From Hemicordylus capensis (lineage: Eukaryota > Chordata > Lepidosauria > Squamata > Cordylidae): 64,000 bases of DNA. Within the stretch, counting starts at the first letter, position 1. Each line of letters opens with the position of its first letter. The position numbers were made by a program, and so were the translations under genes. The stretch lies in NCBI RefSeq assembly GCF_027244095.1, contig NC_069657.1, positions 392,812,943 to 392,876,942 on the forward strand, in the 5' to 3' direction. Below, piece after piece: positions 22,615 to 32,859 of the stretch. A model generated the notes under the pieces. The model saw only the letters and a list, made by a program, of their open reading frames with translations. It was not told where the DNA came from and did not search any database.

Positions 22615-23640
22615 TCTAACCAGCAAAGTGGCCAGATTTGCAGATGACACAAAACTATTTAGGGTAATGAGATTCACAACAGATTGTGAGGAAATCCAAA
22701 AGGATCTCTCCAAACTAGGGGAGTGGGCAATAAAATGACAAATACAGTTCAATGTAGGCAAGTGCAAAATGATGCATATTAGGGCAAAACCCACGAACTT
22801 CATATGTACACTGATGGGGTCTGAGATATAAAATGAGGGTGCAGGAGAGAGATCTTGGGGTCATGGTGGACAGCTTGTTGAAAGTGTTTACTCAGTGCAC
22901 AGCACTGTGAAAAAAGCCAATTCCATGCTAGGGATCATTAAGAAGGGGATTGGCAATAAAAATGCTAATATTATCATGCCTTTATACAAATCTATGGTGC
23001 GGCCACATTTAGAAGACTGCATGCAGTTTGGGCCACTGTATCTTAAGAAGGACGTAGAACTGCAAAAGGTGCAGAAGAGGGCAAGCAAGATGATCATTGG
23101 CCTGGAGCACCTTCCTTGTGAGGAAAGGCTACAGCATCTGGGCATTTTTAGTTTGGAAAAGAGGCGATTAAGGGGAGACATGATCAAAGTGTATAAGATT
23201 ATGCATAGAGCAGAGAGTGGACAGAGAGAAAAAGTTATCCCTTTCCCACAACACTAGAATCAGGGTCATCCCCTGAAACTGAAGGCCGGGAATTTTAGAA
23301 CCAACAAAAGGAAGTAATTTTTCACACTGTGTGTAATTAATCTATGGAATTATCTGCCACAGGATATGGTGATGGCCACTAGCTTGGATGACTTTAAAAA
23401 GGGCTTAGACAAATTCAGGGAGAACAGGTCTATCTATGGCTAGTAGTCTGGTGGCTATTAGTCACCTCCAGCCTCAGAGGTGAGATCTCTGAATACCAGT
23501 TGCAGGGGAGCAACAACAAGAGAGAGGGCATGCCCTCACCTCTTGCCTGTGGACTACTCAGAGTATCTGGTGGGCCACTGTGTGAAACAGGATGCTGGAC
23601 TTGGACCTGATCCAGCAGGGCTGATCTTATGCAGGTAGCA
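22615..23640 (+). mobile_element. CR1 LINE, 3' portion of ORF2
   Basis: It begins inside the reverse transcriptase with the catalytic FADD box (ARFADDTKLF) and continues through EEIQKDLSKLGEW, the thumb region KKANSMLGIIKKG, then YLKKDVELQKVQKRASKMI and FSLEKRRLRGDMI. The 3' UTR follows (gccactgtgtgaaacaggatg, gatccagcagggct). 5' truncated, with in-frame stops and frameshifts, but about 120 codons remain open. The FADD box and this C-terminal region are diagnostic of CR1. Confidence 0.92.
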
Positions 23641-23809
23641 GGAATATCTGCCTCAGTACTTTTCATTAACAGATACTTTTCACTCTGGAATTCATTTTTT
23701 ATAAATTAAAAAATAAATTCTGGTTATAAACACAAATTATTTGCCTTTTTGATATAAATATTGATTAGTCACCCATTTCAAAAAGACCTATGTTTCCTTG
23801 TATTAATAA

Positions 23810-23945
23810 TTTTAATAATTTGTTTTATATTGTTTTTATTGTGTTTTATCTATTTTAATTTGTGGTTTTTAATATTAAAATTTGTTCACTGCCTAGAGAT
23901 GTAAATATCAGGTGGTATAAAAATATGATAAATAAACAAATAAGT
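23810..23945 (+). mobile_element. L2-type LINE 3' tail
   Basis: A T-rich 3' UTR remnant ending ttcactgcctagagatgtaa and caggtggtataaaaatatg with a taaataaa tail. No coding part remains. Confidence 0.7.
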
Positions 23946-24950
23946 TGTAACCAGAAAAAATAAAATGAGAAGAAAATAAGTAAAATGGGGTGGTGGTGGT
24001 GGGACAGATTCCCTTTTGCTGCCCCCCCCCCCGGTCTTCCTTATGACTTCCATAGAATGTTTAGTGCTTCGTATTTATTAATCCTCAAGTACAAGTTGGG
24101 TAATTATTTTTGCAACTTTATAGATGGAAAGGGAGCCTGGCTTGTCTAAGGCTGAACAGAATTGGAGACAAGTTGTCAGCTTGACTCTTTGAAAAACAAC
24201 ACTGCACCTGCAAAACCTTCAGGCTTGATCCAGGTGCTTTGTGGCATGTGGCTGATTGGCCCAGATGGGGATGAACACCTCCGTCTGCATCACATGGGCA
24301 CATAAAACTCCAGGGAATCTGCATAAGCCCCATGATGTGCATTTGTATCAGCTGTGCACACAGATCATTTTGATTGGAGGCAGGTGCTTCTGCTACTTTT
24401 GAAGTTATTTTCCCATAGCAGTTGTCTTCCAACTTTTTTTTTTAACAAGGCAGAACTAGAAACTAACATGCAATTCATTTTTCACACATACGTCATTTGC
24501 TAGTATACAGTTAATTGAAATAACACAGCAAATAACTTGTGTAAGAATGGAAATGCATGTTGTCAGAGTCCTGAATATCAGGCGTCAACGGTTAACACAT
24601 GCCTTTATATGACTGACAGAATAGATCATTTCCAAATCATGGTAGGAACATCTTTTGCCATCTTTTGTATTTCTCAAAGTACAACCTGGGTTCCTTGGAA
24701 AATATATTTCCTCTTTTTAATACTGGAGTTTTAAATTTAGAGCCATTTATGATCAGTGTTTTGCAATCTCTTGATCTATACAAATTCTTAAGACGACTCC
24801 GTCCTTTTGTCAGCTGTGTAGTGGTCCTCAACACAAACGAGATCGGATCTAAGCAGAGATTCTACAATCCTCTTGTCGTCAGCCTCTTTCACTCTAGCCA
24901 CCTTCCTGTTGCAACAGCCCTCTCAGCTATGGTATGCCAAATGATTGCTG
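23946..24950. other. Intergenic, no recognised feature
   Basis: AT-rich sequence with a poly-C/poly-T stretch near 24025 and 24435. No gene or repeat family was recognised. Confidence 0.5.
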
Positions 24951-24955
24951 TAGAC

Positions 24956-25042
24956 CAGTTTCCCAACTTGTGGTCCTCCAGATGCTGCTGAACTACAGTT
25001 CCCATCATCCCCAGCTACAATTTCCCACAGGTTGGGAAACTC
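24956..25042. mobile_element. hAT-like MITE, diverged
   Basis: A short imperfect palindrome, CAGTTTCCCAACTTGTGG ... ccacaggttgggaaact, with the internal ctacagttcccatcatcc block of the 1677/30515 family. A clean target duplication is not visible. Confidence 0.55.
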
Positions 25043-25080
25043 TACTCTAGATACGTGAACAGCTCTCTCCAACTTACACC

Positions 25081-25248
25081 CAGGGGCGTAGCTATAATTG
25101 AGTGAAAGGGTTCAAAGAACACGGGCCCCCAGCTCCTGAGGGCCCTCCAGCTCCATCCCTCTCTTTTTTTTTCATTATCTCCTGCATTCTTGGGGGCCTC
25201 CAAAGAGAGGGATGAACACAGGCCGCCTCTCTCCTAGCTACGCCCCTG
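25081..25248. mobile_element. hAT-like MITE
   Basis: Ends CAGGGGCGTAGCTA and TAGCTACGCCCCTG are perfect 14-bp inverted copies. Flanks cttacacc (25073-25080) and cttaaacc (25249-25256) agree at 7 of 8 bases. It is 168 bp long and non-coding. The inner pair ccctctctttt / aaagagagg adds a second stem. Confidence 0.88.
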
Positions 25249-25259
25249 CTTAAACCTGT

Positions 25260-26985
25260 TAGTAAGTTCACAGATCCTGTTCTGTACTGATAGTCCTAGC
25301 ATCTCAAATGAACATACCGGTATATCCTCAGTCCTGCTCCACTGGATTGGCAGAGAAGCTACAGATAAATGCTATCACAGAGTGCTTCTGAGATTGTACA
25401 GCTTCAGAGTGCAGCTGAGGGAAACGGCATAGTTCTGTGTTCCCCTGTATTTTGTTTCTATGCAACTTCTCAGGATTTCCTCTTCTCTTATGAGCTAACT
25501 TCTTGTAAACTGAAACAGCTAAAATCCAGGGGCAGCATATTCTGAACAAAATCTCTTTCAGATTTGTGGTTCCTAAACAATGTGCCACACAGGCGACTGG
25601 GGTGGGCCACATCCAAATTATTCAGATAAGATCAGAAGTTCACAGAAATGGGAACAACATTTGCAAAGGCTCACACAAAAGGGCTGTTCAGCGTATTTAA
25701 AAATCAGTTTGTGAGAAGGAAGATTAGGACAATGACAGGTCTAATGCTGAAAATCTAAAGATGATTTCTGCTAAGTATCCTGTGAAAATGCCTGTAATAA
25801 AAGCTAGCAATTTAACCTAATTTGGTGTAAGCATTATTATAAATGCACAAAATCCAGGATGCACAATAACAATATCAGTTCCCAAGCATAGCAAACGTTA
25901 CATATATGAATAGCCTAATAATTATTAAACTGACTATAAAAACAAATGTGAGAAGACAAATAAAACAAATACTTCTAGAGCAACCTTTACTTTTTTATTA
26001 CTTCCTATAGACAGACAGAGCAAAAGGCAATCTTTCAAACTGATATTTTATAACTTTGTTATTGGTGGTCAGAAAGTATAGTTTCATGGGCATCTTTCTT
26101 AATGCCTGTGGGACTCTTCTGTCTCAAGTGAAGTTTACTGACAGGCCTGTGGTCACAGCTGAGTGGTATGCCTGGCACAAAAACCAAGTGCTAATTGCTA
26201 AAAATTTGGCTGGAAGCCTCCCAGGTTTAGTATTACGCTTTGGCTTCTCCTGGTGCTTGGATGCAAACGCCATTTGGTTTGGCAAGAAAGCCAGAGCAGA
26301 TTCAACACAACTTGTGTTGGTGGGTGGCTCAGTAAATAAGATCTTCAGATTATTTGCTCTGGAGGGAGGGAGAACGGCATAGATTATATACTGAGTGCGT
26401 ACATTCAGGTCAGATGGCATTGGCTCATATATATTTTTAATTTTTTTACTTAGACATGTTTGCCATTTAGACATGTCCCATCATCCCAAGAAAACAACAT
26501 ATCACAGAAGGAAGACACAAAATGGATGTTGGAGGACTTGGATATCATGGAAAGCTTGCTAACTTGATATTTGTTGCTGTATGCTGAACTGTCCGAGAAA
26601 TGTGGAACATAGTATGCTCCACATTTCTCTGACAGTTTTGGATAGTTTAAAGGGGTTGGCAGCTCTCATTGATGAATGATCAACAAAAACCTACAGTGTT
26701 CCAAAGGCAGGAAGAGACAGAATGCAAGAAAGAACCTGTTGGTTGCCATGGATAGTTGCAGGAGAGTGAGCGGAATGCCAGACAGAATCTTGTGACAAGA
26801 ACAGTCCGAGGAAACTGAGGGATTGGGGGGGGGGGTCCCCAAAGGAACTGTTAGGTGTGCAGGAAAGGAAACATTCTATATGGTCTGAGCAACCGGCCCT
26901 GAAATAGATGAATGGGAAGAAACAAGTTCAGCTGATAAACGGAAGCTAGAAGTGGCAGCAGCCAACAGCAAATTGACAGGGGATA
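25260..26985. other. Intergenic, mostly featureless
   Basis: No gene was recognised. A short strong hairpin (26587-26637) is listed in findings. Short homopolymer runs (for example poly-G near 26826) occur. The opposing ORFs around 26060-26470 show no family likeness. Confidence 0.5.
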
Positions 26986-26987
26986 AA

Positions 26988-27252
26988 AAGCCACCTAATG
27001 GCGCAGAAGGAAATGGCTTGACTAGCGAGCATGAGGTTGCCAGTTCGAATCCCCGCTGGTATGTTTCCCAGGCTATGGGAAACACCTATATCGGGCAGCA
27101 GTGATATAGGAAGATGCTGAAAGGCATCATCTCATACTGCATGGGAATTGGTAATGGTAAACCCCTCCTGTATTCTGCCCAAAGGAAAAAAAACTCAGGG
27201 CTTTGTGGTCGCAAGGAGTCGACACTGACTTGAAGGCACACTTTACCTTTAA
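26988..27252 (+). mobile_element. Sauria-type tRNA SINE
   Basis: The head holds an A box (taatggcgcagaagg) and a B box (ccagttcgaatccccg). The body tgggaaacacctatatcggg and aggcatcatctcatactgc follows. The 3' part (ggtaatggtaaacccctc, gcaaggagtcgacactgact, tgaaggcaca) has the BovB-like tail of Sauria SINEs. It is the only plus-strand copy of four in the window. Confidence 0.88.
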
Positions 27253-27264
27253 GAAGCAGAAAGA

Positions 27265-28610
27265 CCTGTAGAAAAGACACTTATGAGCCCCAACACCTTC
27301 AAAAGGTTAGGCTTATTCTCAAACATACGACGTTTTGTTGTTTAAGGATTTAATATATCTTTCTAACAGTTTGAAGACCATTGAGAGCCTTTGCTATATA
27401 AACAATACACAGATAGGACCATTTATTTATTTATTTATTTAAAATATTTCTATACTGCCCAAAACTTGCGTCCTCCAGATGTTAAGATTAGAAGGCACTT
27501 TGGGATATAGGCAGGGGGAGGAAATCTCTTTTTCTTGAAAGATATTAAGATGTATTAATTTAGTAAAATACTGGTTGCCTTTGGAGCACAAAGAGCTATG
27601 TTGGAGAGACTAATTTGTGACTTTATTAATAAACTACACAGTTCATCAGTCCCCACACTGCAACAAATTGCAGACATTAAACTGTTCAAACAAGTGGAAC
27701 TGGGCATGAAGAAATCAGAGTGGGGGAAGAGTATTGGGGTTCAGGTGCAATCAAGTTTCTTCTGGGCAACATCCTCACTAATCAAGCTTCTGTGCCGGTC
27801 CGGTATGCTTCTGGAGCACCACAGTGCTTATCACGTGGGGAGGGGGATTTGCACGGATCTCTCGTTTCCCCGGAAGTGCCCTGCACCACCCACAAATAAT
27901 CCCTGAGGATTATTTTGTGACCTTTAGAGACATATTGTCAGGAGGTGGAGTACTCTTCAGGGGCAAAGAGAGATCACTGACAATCACCTCCCCTAAATGC
28001 AATAAGCACTGCAGAGCTCCGGAAGCTCTCCAGACTGGGGACACTTCTTCCCACTGCATGGGTGCATAGTCAGTGAGGTTGTGGCAACTGTTACTCCTTG
28101 AAACTCTCCAGCTGTTGTGCTTCCTTGCCCTCGCTTGTCTCCAGAGTTCAGAGACCTTAAATTGGAACAGCTGTTCTCCAAAAGCAAAGCCTCTATGGAA
28201 GTCACCACATCCCCTTATACAAGGAGATAGCAACATAGTAGGCAATTACATCAACTTCTCTTATTGATTTGATTCCAGATATTTCAAGCATCATATATAA
28301 ATATCTCATTTATGAAATTTTCATATTTCCATTTAAGATTCAAAGACTAAAACAACTTTAAGAGGAAGTTCCTGAGATTATACTCTGAGAAGAAAAAACA
28401 AAAATGTGTACACATATGTAATATATTTTCTCCTGTGTCTGTGCAAATAGAAATAGATTGTTACATGCAATTTCTGTACAGGTATGGAAAACTAGCTAGT
28501 TAATCATTCTCAGCACAGTTAATTCCTGTCATTCACCAGCTGCCAGGGCATCCATTGCCAGCAGTGGATTTAATGCTGGAAGATTCCCAACACACACTTA
28601 ACATCAGTAA
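27265..28610. other. Intergenic, minor repeat remnants
   Basis: An L2-type tail in minus orientation lies at 27422-27470 ((attt)n then ctatactgcccaaaac). A possible old DNA-element remnant lies at about 27790-28080 (inverted gagatcactgacaatcacct-type text was not resolved). Opposing ORFs at 27824-28267 overlap each other and look incidental. Nothing else was recognised. Confidence 0.4.
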
Positions 28611-28617
28611 AAGATAA

Positions 28618-28802
28618 GCCCTCTTCAGACATTAGTGAGTGCTGCTGTGCTCATGGTTACTGCTCCCAAAGCTGTCACTCACCCTCTTGTCACCCACTCA
28701 CGGTTATGGCTCTGTTTGTCTGAATGGGGAAATGCCATAACAGCAATGGCCAGCGCTTCTGTGAGCGGCAACCTTGAGTAACCACCAACGTCTGAAGAGG
28801 GC
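28618..28802. mobile_element. MITE with GCCCTCTTCAGAC termini
   Basis: Terminal inverted repeat GCCCTCTTCAGAC at the left and its exact complement at the right, 185 bp overall, non-coding. The same termini bound the element at 31964-32176. No target duplication could be read, so the superfamily is open. Confidence 0.7.
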
Positions 28803-29473
28803 CGTAGTCACTATGAATTTAAAATAAAGGTACGCATGATTTCCATGTGCTAAGTTCCTTGGAATCACCCTCTTGAAGGCCATGATTCACAACCTCTTTA
28901 CTGCAGACTAGTTCTATTTAAACAAAAAGGAATGGAAGTGCCCCATGGAGGTCTTCTGATTCAAAGAACCTATGAACAGATATTGCCAAGAAGAAAAATT
29001 AAATGTACAGCTACCCAGAAGAGCTAGCTGCATTTTCCTTCAGATCAATCCAAGCAACACTGCTTGGGACTTCAAGTTCACTTGAGCAGTCATTCCTAGT
29101 TTGTGATGAGCCTTGTGTGTGAACCAGTCACCATATAGGGAACCAAGGGTCTGCTTGCCTCCATAACACCACCTCAATTGGAGATTTTGGTGGCATGCAG
29201 GACAGCCATGACAGCGTATGGCGCTCACTGCATATGAACAGCTACCATACTTTTGTTACTAGCTCTTAATAAACTTGATTTTGTTTAGGCAACTAAGTCC
29301 CATCAGTTTTCACTGGACTTTCAAACCTCAATTAACAGTGATCCTCACCTTAACTATAATGGACTATAAATACCATTAACACTCCATAAGATTCATATAC
29401 ATTCAGAACTGGGAGCTGGATTCTCAGCATGCTTCCACATTAACAAGCATGGTAACTAAAAACATTTGGTTTT

Positions 29474-29527
29474 TCACAGCTTCAGGGATGGAAGTAAAGC
29501 TTCTAAATCCTTCTGAGCATCTTTATC
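29474..29527 (-). CDS. RMDN2: RMDN2 terminal coding exon
   Basis: Reads DKDAQKDLEALLPSLKL then TGA. The acceptor is ctgtctctttcag. The corresponding human end is, from memory, DKEAQKEMQKI... followed by SLKR. The exon begins in phase 0, matching the preceding exon, which ends with GAG|GTGGGT. The 3' UTR runs leftwards; the best poly(A) candidate is a variant ATTAAA on the minus strand at 28568-28573, with no AATAAA nearby. Its 3' end faces that of CYP1B1 about 16 kb away, the human arrangement. Confidence 0.9.
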   Translation of the reverse strand, partial: DKDAQKDLEALLPSLKL

Positions 29528-30500
29528 CTGAAAGAGACAGAGAGAAAAATTAAATGAACGTAATTACATCTGAAGAATTACACAGACCTGCTCTACCCAA
29601 TGCCAATTTATACATCAATACAAACGCATCAATACAAGAGACTTTCAGTATTAAAATGCCAGCAAAACATAACCAATTCTCCCTTTCTTTTAATCAAAGA
29701 AGAAAATAGAAGGCTGTACTGTATAGGGAAAAGAGTTCAGTCCCTTAACTCTTCCTTTCCAATTTCCTCCTAAAGAAATACATTAAAATTCTATTTTAAA
29801 AGCTATTATGTAATTATTAGTCCTTCAACCATCTTATTTGGAAGTTTCAGTGAATCGAGTGTTCTAAAAGTTTGTGACTTACACGTTTGTCTATTTCTAG
29901 GCCATTAAATATAGGCCACTGTTGTCCATTCCAGTAAAAATGCTGCTCCTGAAGCTGTTTGTATCTTAATTTTACTTGGTGCTTCTAAGGAAGTCACCTT
30001 CTATGAGCTTCAAGTTCAGTTCCTATCCACAACCAGCCACTGGTAGGCCATTTGAAATGGAACTTTGTGGGAAGTGTATCAGAGATCCCCAGGGCTAAAA
30101 CTAGGAAGCCTCAGCTCTATGCAAAGTTGTCATGTGCAGTGATTCACCAGGCTGCAGTCTTCAGGATATTTTGGGACAAATAGGGTTTCTAGTCCTGAAG
30201 CTAGCTCTATCCACTCAGGCCAGCCTAGTGCCTAAACAGAAGGCCTTCTGTTTAGACTAGGAACTTGTCTGGGAAACAGTCTCCTGACCACCCTCATCAC
30301 TGGACATGGTTCATGTGGCAAGCTGTTTGTGTGAAGTAACTCCTCATAAGCACATCTAAACAATACCATAGAAGGCTTTGTTACGGTGCATTTAGATAAA
30401 AATACCAGGATTGTGCGGAAGGACTGCTTCATACCAATGGTTTGCAAAAATAGAGTCCACAACATTCCATTTTAAGCAGTTTCCCACACAGCTGGGTACA
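29528..30500. other. RMDN2: RMDN2 last intron, unique part
   Basis: AT-rich intron sequence right of the terminal exon. No gene, RNA or repeat was recognised. Confidence 0.5.
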
Positions 30501-30514
30501 CATATGAACTAGTC

Positions 30515-30650
30515 CAGGGGTTCTCAACGGTGGGCCTCCAGATGTTATTTGACTTCAGCTCCCATAGTCCCCAACCAAAGGCCACTGGGGCTGGGGATTA
30601 TGGGAGTTGAAGTCCAATAACATCTGGGGGTCCAACGTTGAGAATCCCTG
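30515..30650. mobile_element. hAT-Charlie-like palindromic MITE
   Basis: The exact 8-bp duplication AACTAGTC lies at 30507-30514 and 30651-30658. Ends CAGGGGTTCTCAACG and CGTTGAGAATCCCTG are inverted copies, of the CAGnGGTTCTCAA type known from hAT-Charlie elements. The two arms pair over nearly the whole 136 bp (ccagatgttattt, acttcagctcccatagtcccc). It has no coding capacity. Confidence 0.92.
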
Positions 30651-30954
30651 AACTAGTCCTCTCTTCCCTGGAAAGTGGGAGTGTCTATATTGGGCTTGGC
30701 CATTCAGTCATCCAACTCTGACTGTTGTCAATCTCAGCTCCTAGGAAGGATTAAGGGCTAAAAACACAGAATGGGCCGATTCACTTGAACACCAGTATAA
30801 CACGCGGAAAGTGGCTATGCATCATGAGTGTGCCTGCCCTGAAGTCATCTGAAGAATGTCACAAAATGCTGTTGGGATATCCTTCAATTGCATGTGGGCG
30901 GCTGTTCATCCAAAATCGCACTCCTCCCCCAAGGTTTTTGGAGTCTAATGACAT

Positions 30955-31205
30955 ATTTTAAAAGCTCTGACAACTTTTAAAAAGGTCTTTAAAGATGCAT
31001 CTGTTCACACAGGCTTTTAACTGATATTGTTTTGATTGTTTTTAATGTTGTTTTAGAGCATTGTTTAAAAAAAATTTTAATTGTTGTGTTTTAAATTTCT
31101 TGTTTTGTTTTTAACTAATGTTTTAATGTTGTTTTTATCTGTTGTAAACCGCCCCGAGACATAAGTTTTGGGTGGTATAAAAATATGTAAATAAATAAAA
31201 ATAAA
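30955..31205 (+). mobile_element. L2-like LINE 3' end
   Basis: It starts in the last coding codons (acttttaaaaaggtctttaa, the FKxxLKT-type end), continues through a T-rich 3' UTR and ends aaaccgccccgagac ... gggtggtataaaaatatg with a (taaa)n tail. It sits in the RMDN2 last intron. Confidence 0.82.
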
Positions 31206-31209
31206 TATT

Positions 31210-31960
31210 TATCAGCAGTTAGCACTGCTGTGCGGGCACTGTAGCAGTTTTGTGATTATTAAGGTTTCCTTCCATTCACAGTCATGTTTTAGGTTCACAA
31301 TTATGATTTAGGGTTTCTATTCACAGAAGCATCCCAGCCAATACCCGAGAACAACAAATACTGTAGGAACAGATTTGGCGCAGTTCATTTCTTGGTACTG
31401 CAGCTTAAGAAAATTGTTGACAAAGTGAAAGAGATACAGAAAAGAGCCAAGATGAAAAGCAAGCTGTCCAAGAGAGGACTAAAGGAAGTTGGTGTGTTTT
31501 GCTATATGCAAGCAAACCAACCAACCAACCCACCCAGGAAGAGCTATTGATCAGTCTCATATAATTCCAAAGAATTTCAACAAGAGGGATTACCATTATT
31601 CATACTATCTGCTGAGGGTACAACAAGAAATAATTAGTGCGATGCAATGCTGTATATTTCATGTCTCCAATATATCAAAATTGGTGTACAACAATAGGCA
31701 AGGATGACAACTAATGATTCACTAAGCCATGAATTTACTAAGCAAAACTCTCTCAGTGTCCCCATATACAATATGCAGAAAACAACACAGACCTACCTTA
31801 CGCATTTATTGCTGGGATCATGTATATGAAGTGTTTTGAGCACTTATATGAACTAATATAACTCGGGTGTGTGGCCCTTTTAAAGTTAGTGGAGAAATTT
31901 AAGTTTAGAAAAGAGAGGAGAAAGAAGCACCCTGGGGTACCCGTGCTAAGTGTGGTTTCA
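31210..31960. other. RMDN2: RMDN2 intron, no recognised feature
   Basis: Nothing recognised apart from short (ccaa)n text near 31515. Confidence 0.45.
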
Positions 31961-31963
31961 TTA

Positions 31964-32176
31964 GCCCTCTTCAGATGTTGTTTAGCAGAGACAGATTCTC
32001 AAAGCGGGTCCAGATGTCCTGCTGGCCTGCCAATCGAGGCAGCCTGCCACTCACAATTACAGTGGCATTTGTCTGCCCAGGGGCACATTGTAACTGTGAT
32101 GGCTGCCGTTTATATGATCAGCAGCCTTGGGCTGTACTTGAGTACAGCGTCGCTGATGATACTGTCTGAAGAGGGC
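31964..32176. mobile_element. MITE with GCCCTCTTCAGA termini
   Basis: Left end agccctcttcagatgttg and right end tctgaagagggct are inverted copies. The length is 213 bp. If the terminal A/T is included, the flanks are att on both sides, a possible 3-bp duplication. It is the same family as 28618-28802, with a different interior. Confidence 0.65.
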
Positions 32177-32321
32177 TATTTTATGGATTTTTGGATTTAT
32201 GTTCACACACAGTGCTGATGGAGCTGCTAGAGGCATTTCACTGAGAGATAAGCAGAGAGAAATCGGGACACTTTTGTAGGATTGCTATTTTAATTTTGAA
32301 CAACTTATCTCAGTAAGATAT

Positions 32322-32538
32322 TATTTACATTTTATATCCCGCTCTTCCTCCAAGGAGCCCAAAGTGGTGTACTACATGCTTACGTTTCTCCTCACAACAA
32401 CCCTGTGAAGTAGGTTAGGCTGAGAGACAAGTGACTGGCCCAGCGTCACCCAGCAAGTGTCATGGCTGAATGGGGTTTGGAACTCGGGTCTCCCCGGTCC
32501 TAGTCCAGCACTCTAACCAGTACACCACGCTTCCTCTT
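32322..32538 (-). mobile_element. MIR-like (CORE) SINE
   Basis: Read on the plus strand it contains the MIR-type core in order: cctcacaacaaccctgtgaa, taggctgagagac, ctggcccagcgtcacccagc, atggctgaatgggg, then gaactcgggtctccccgg and cactctaaccagtacacca, which on the minus strand is a tRNA-like head. A sister copy lies at 51800-52010, with few differences. Confidence 0.82.
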
Positions 32539-32859
32539 GGATAGAGGCCTAGATAATTTTACTTGTTTGAGTTGGCCCATTATGACAAATGTTCTAGGTT
32601 GGTTAGTTAATTGTTCCAGGTTACTCTACATCCTTGGGTGGTTTACCTGAGTTATATCTATAGACTGTCCTTTTGCAAACTGGACCTTTGAAAGAGATTG
32701 CCATAACTAATCTTCTGAATGAGACCTGCAAAGAGTCCTGTATCAACTGAACTGACACCAAGAGATGACTGGTTCAAGTGCTGAAATTTGATTATTGTAT
32801 GTAAAGGTGCATCCTGTTTTGCTGCATCTGAATGTTTGAAGGAGAATAAGCCAAAGAAT

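Noticed and set aside
27000-27060. Possible tRNA gene (A and B boxes present)
   Set aside because: The boxes continue into a Sauria SINE body and BovB-like tail; no full cloverleaf can be formed.
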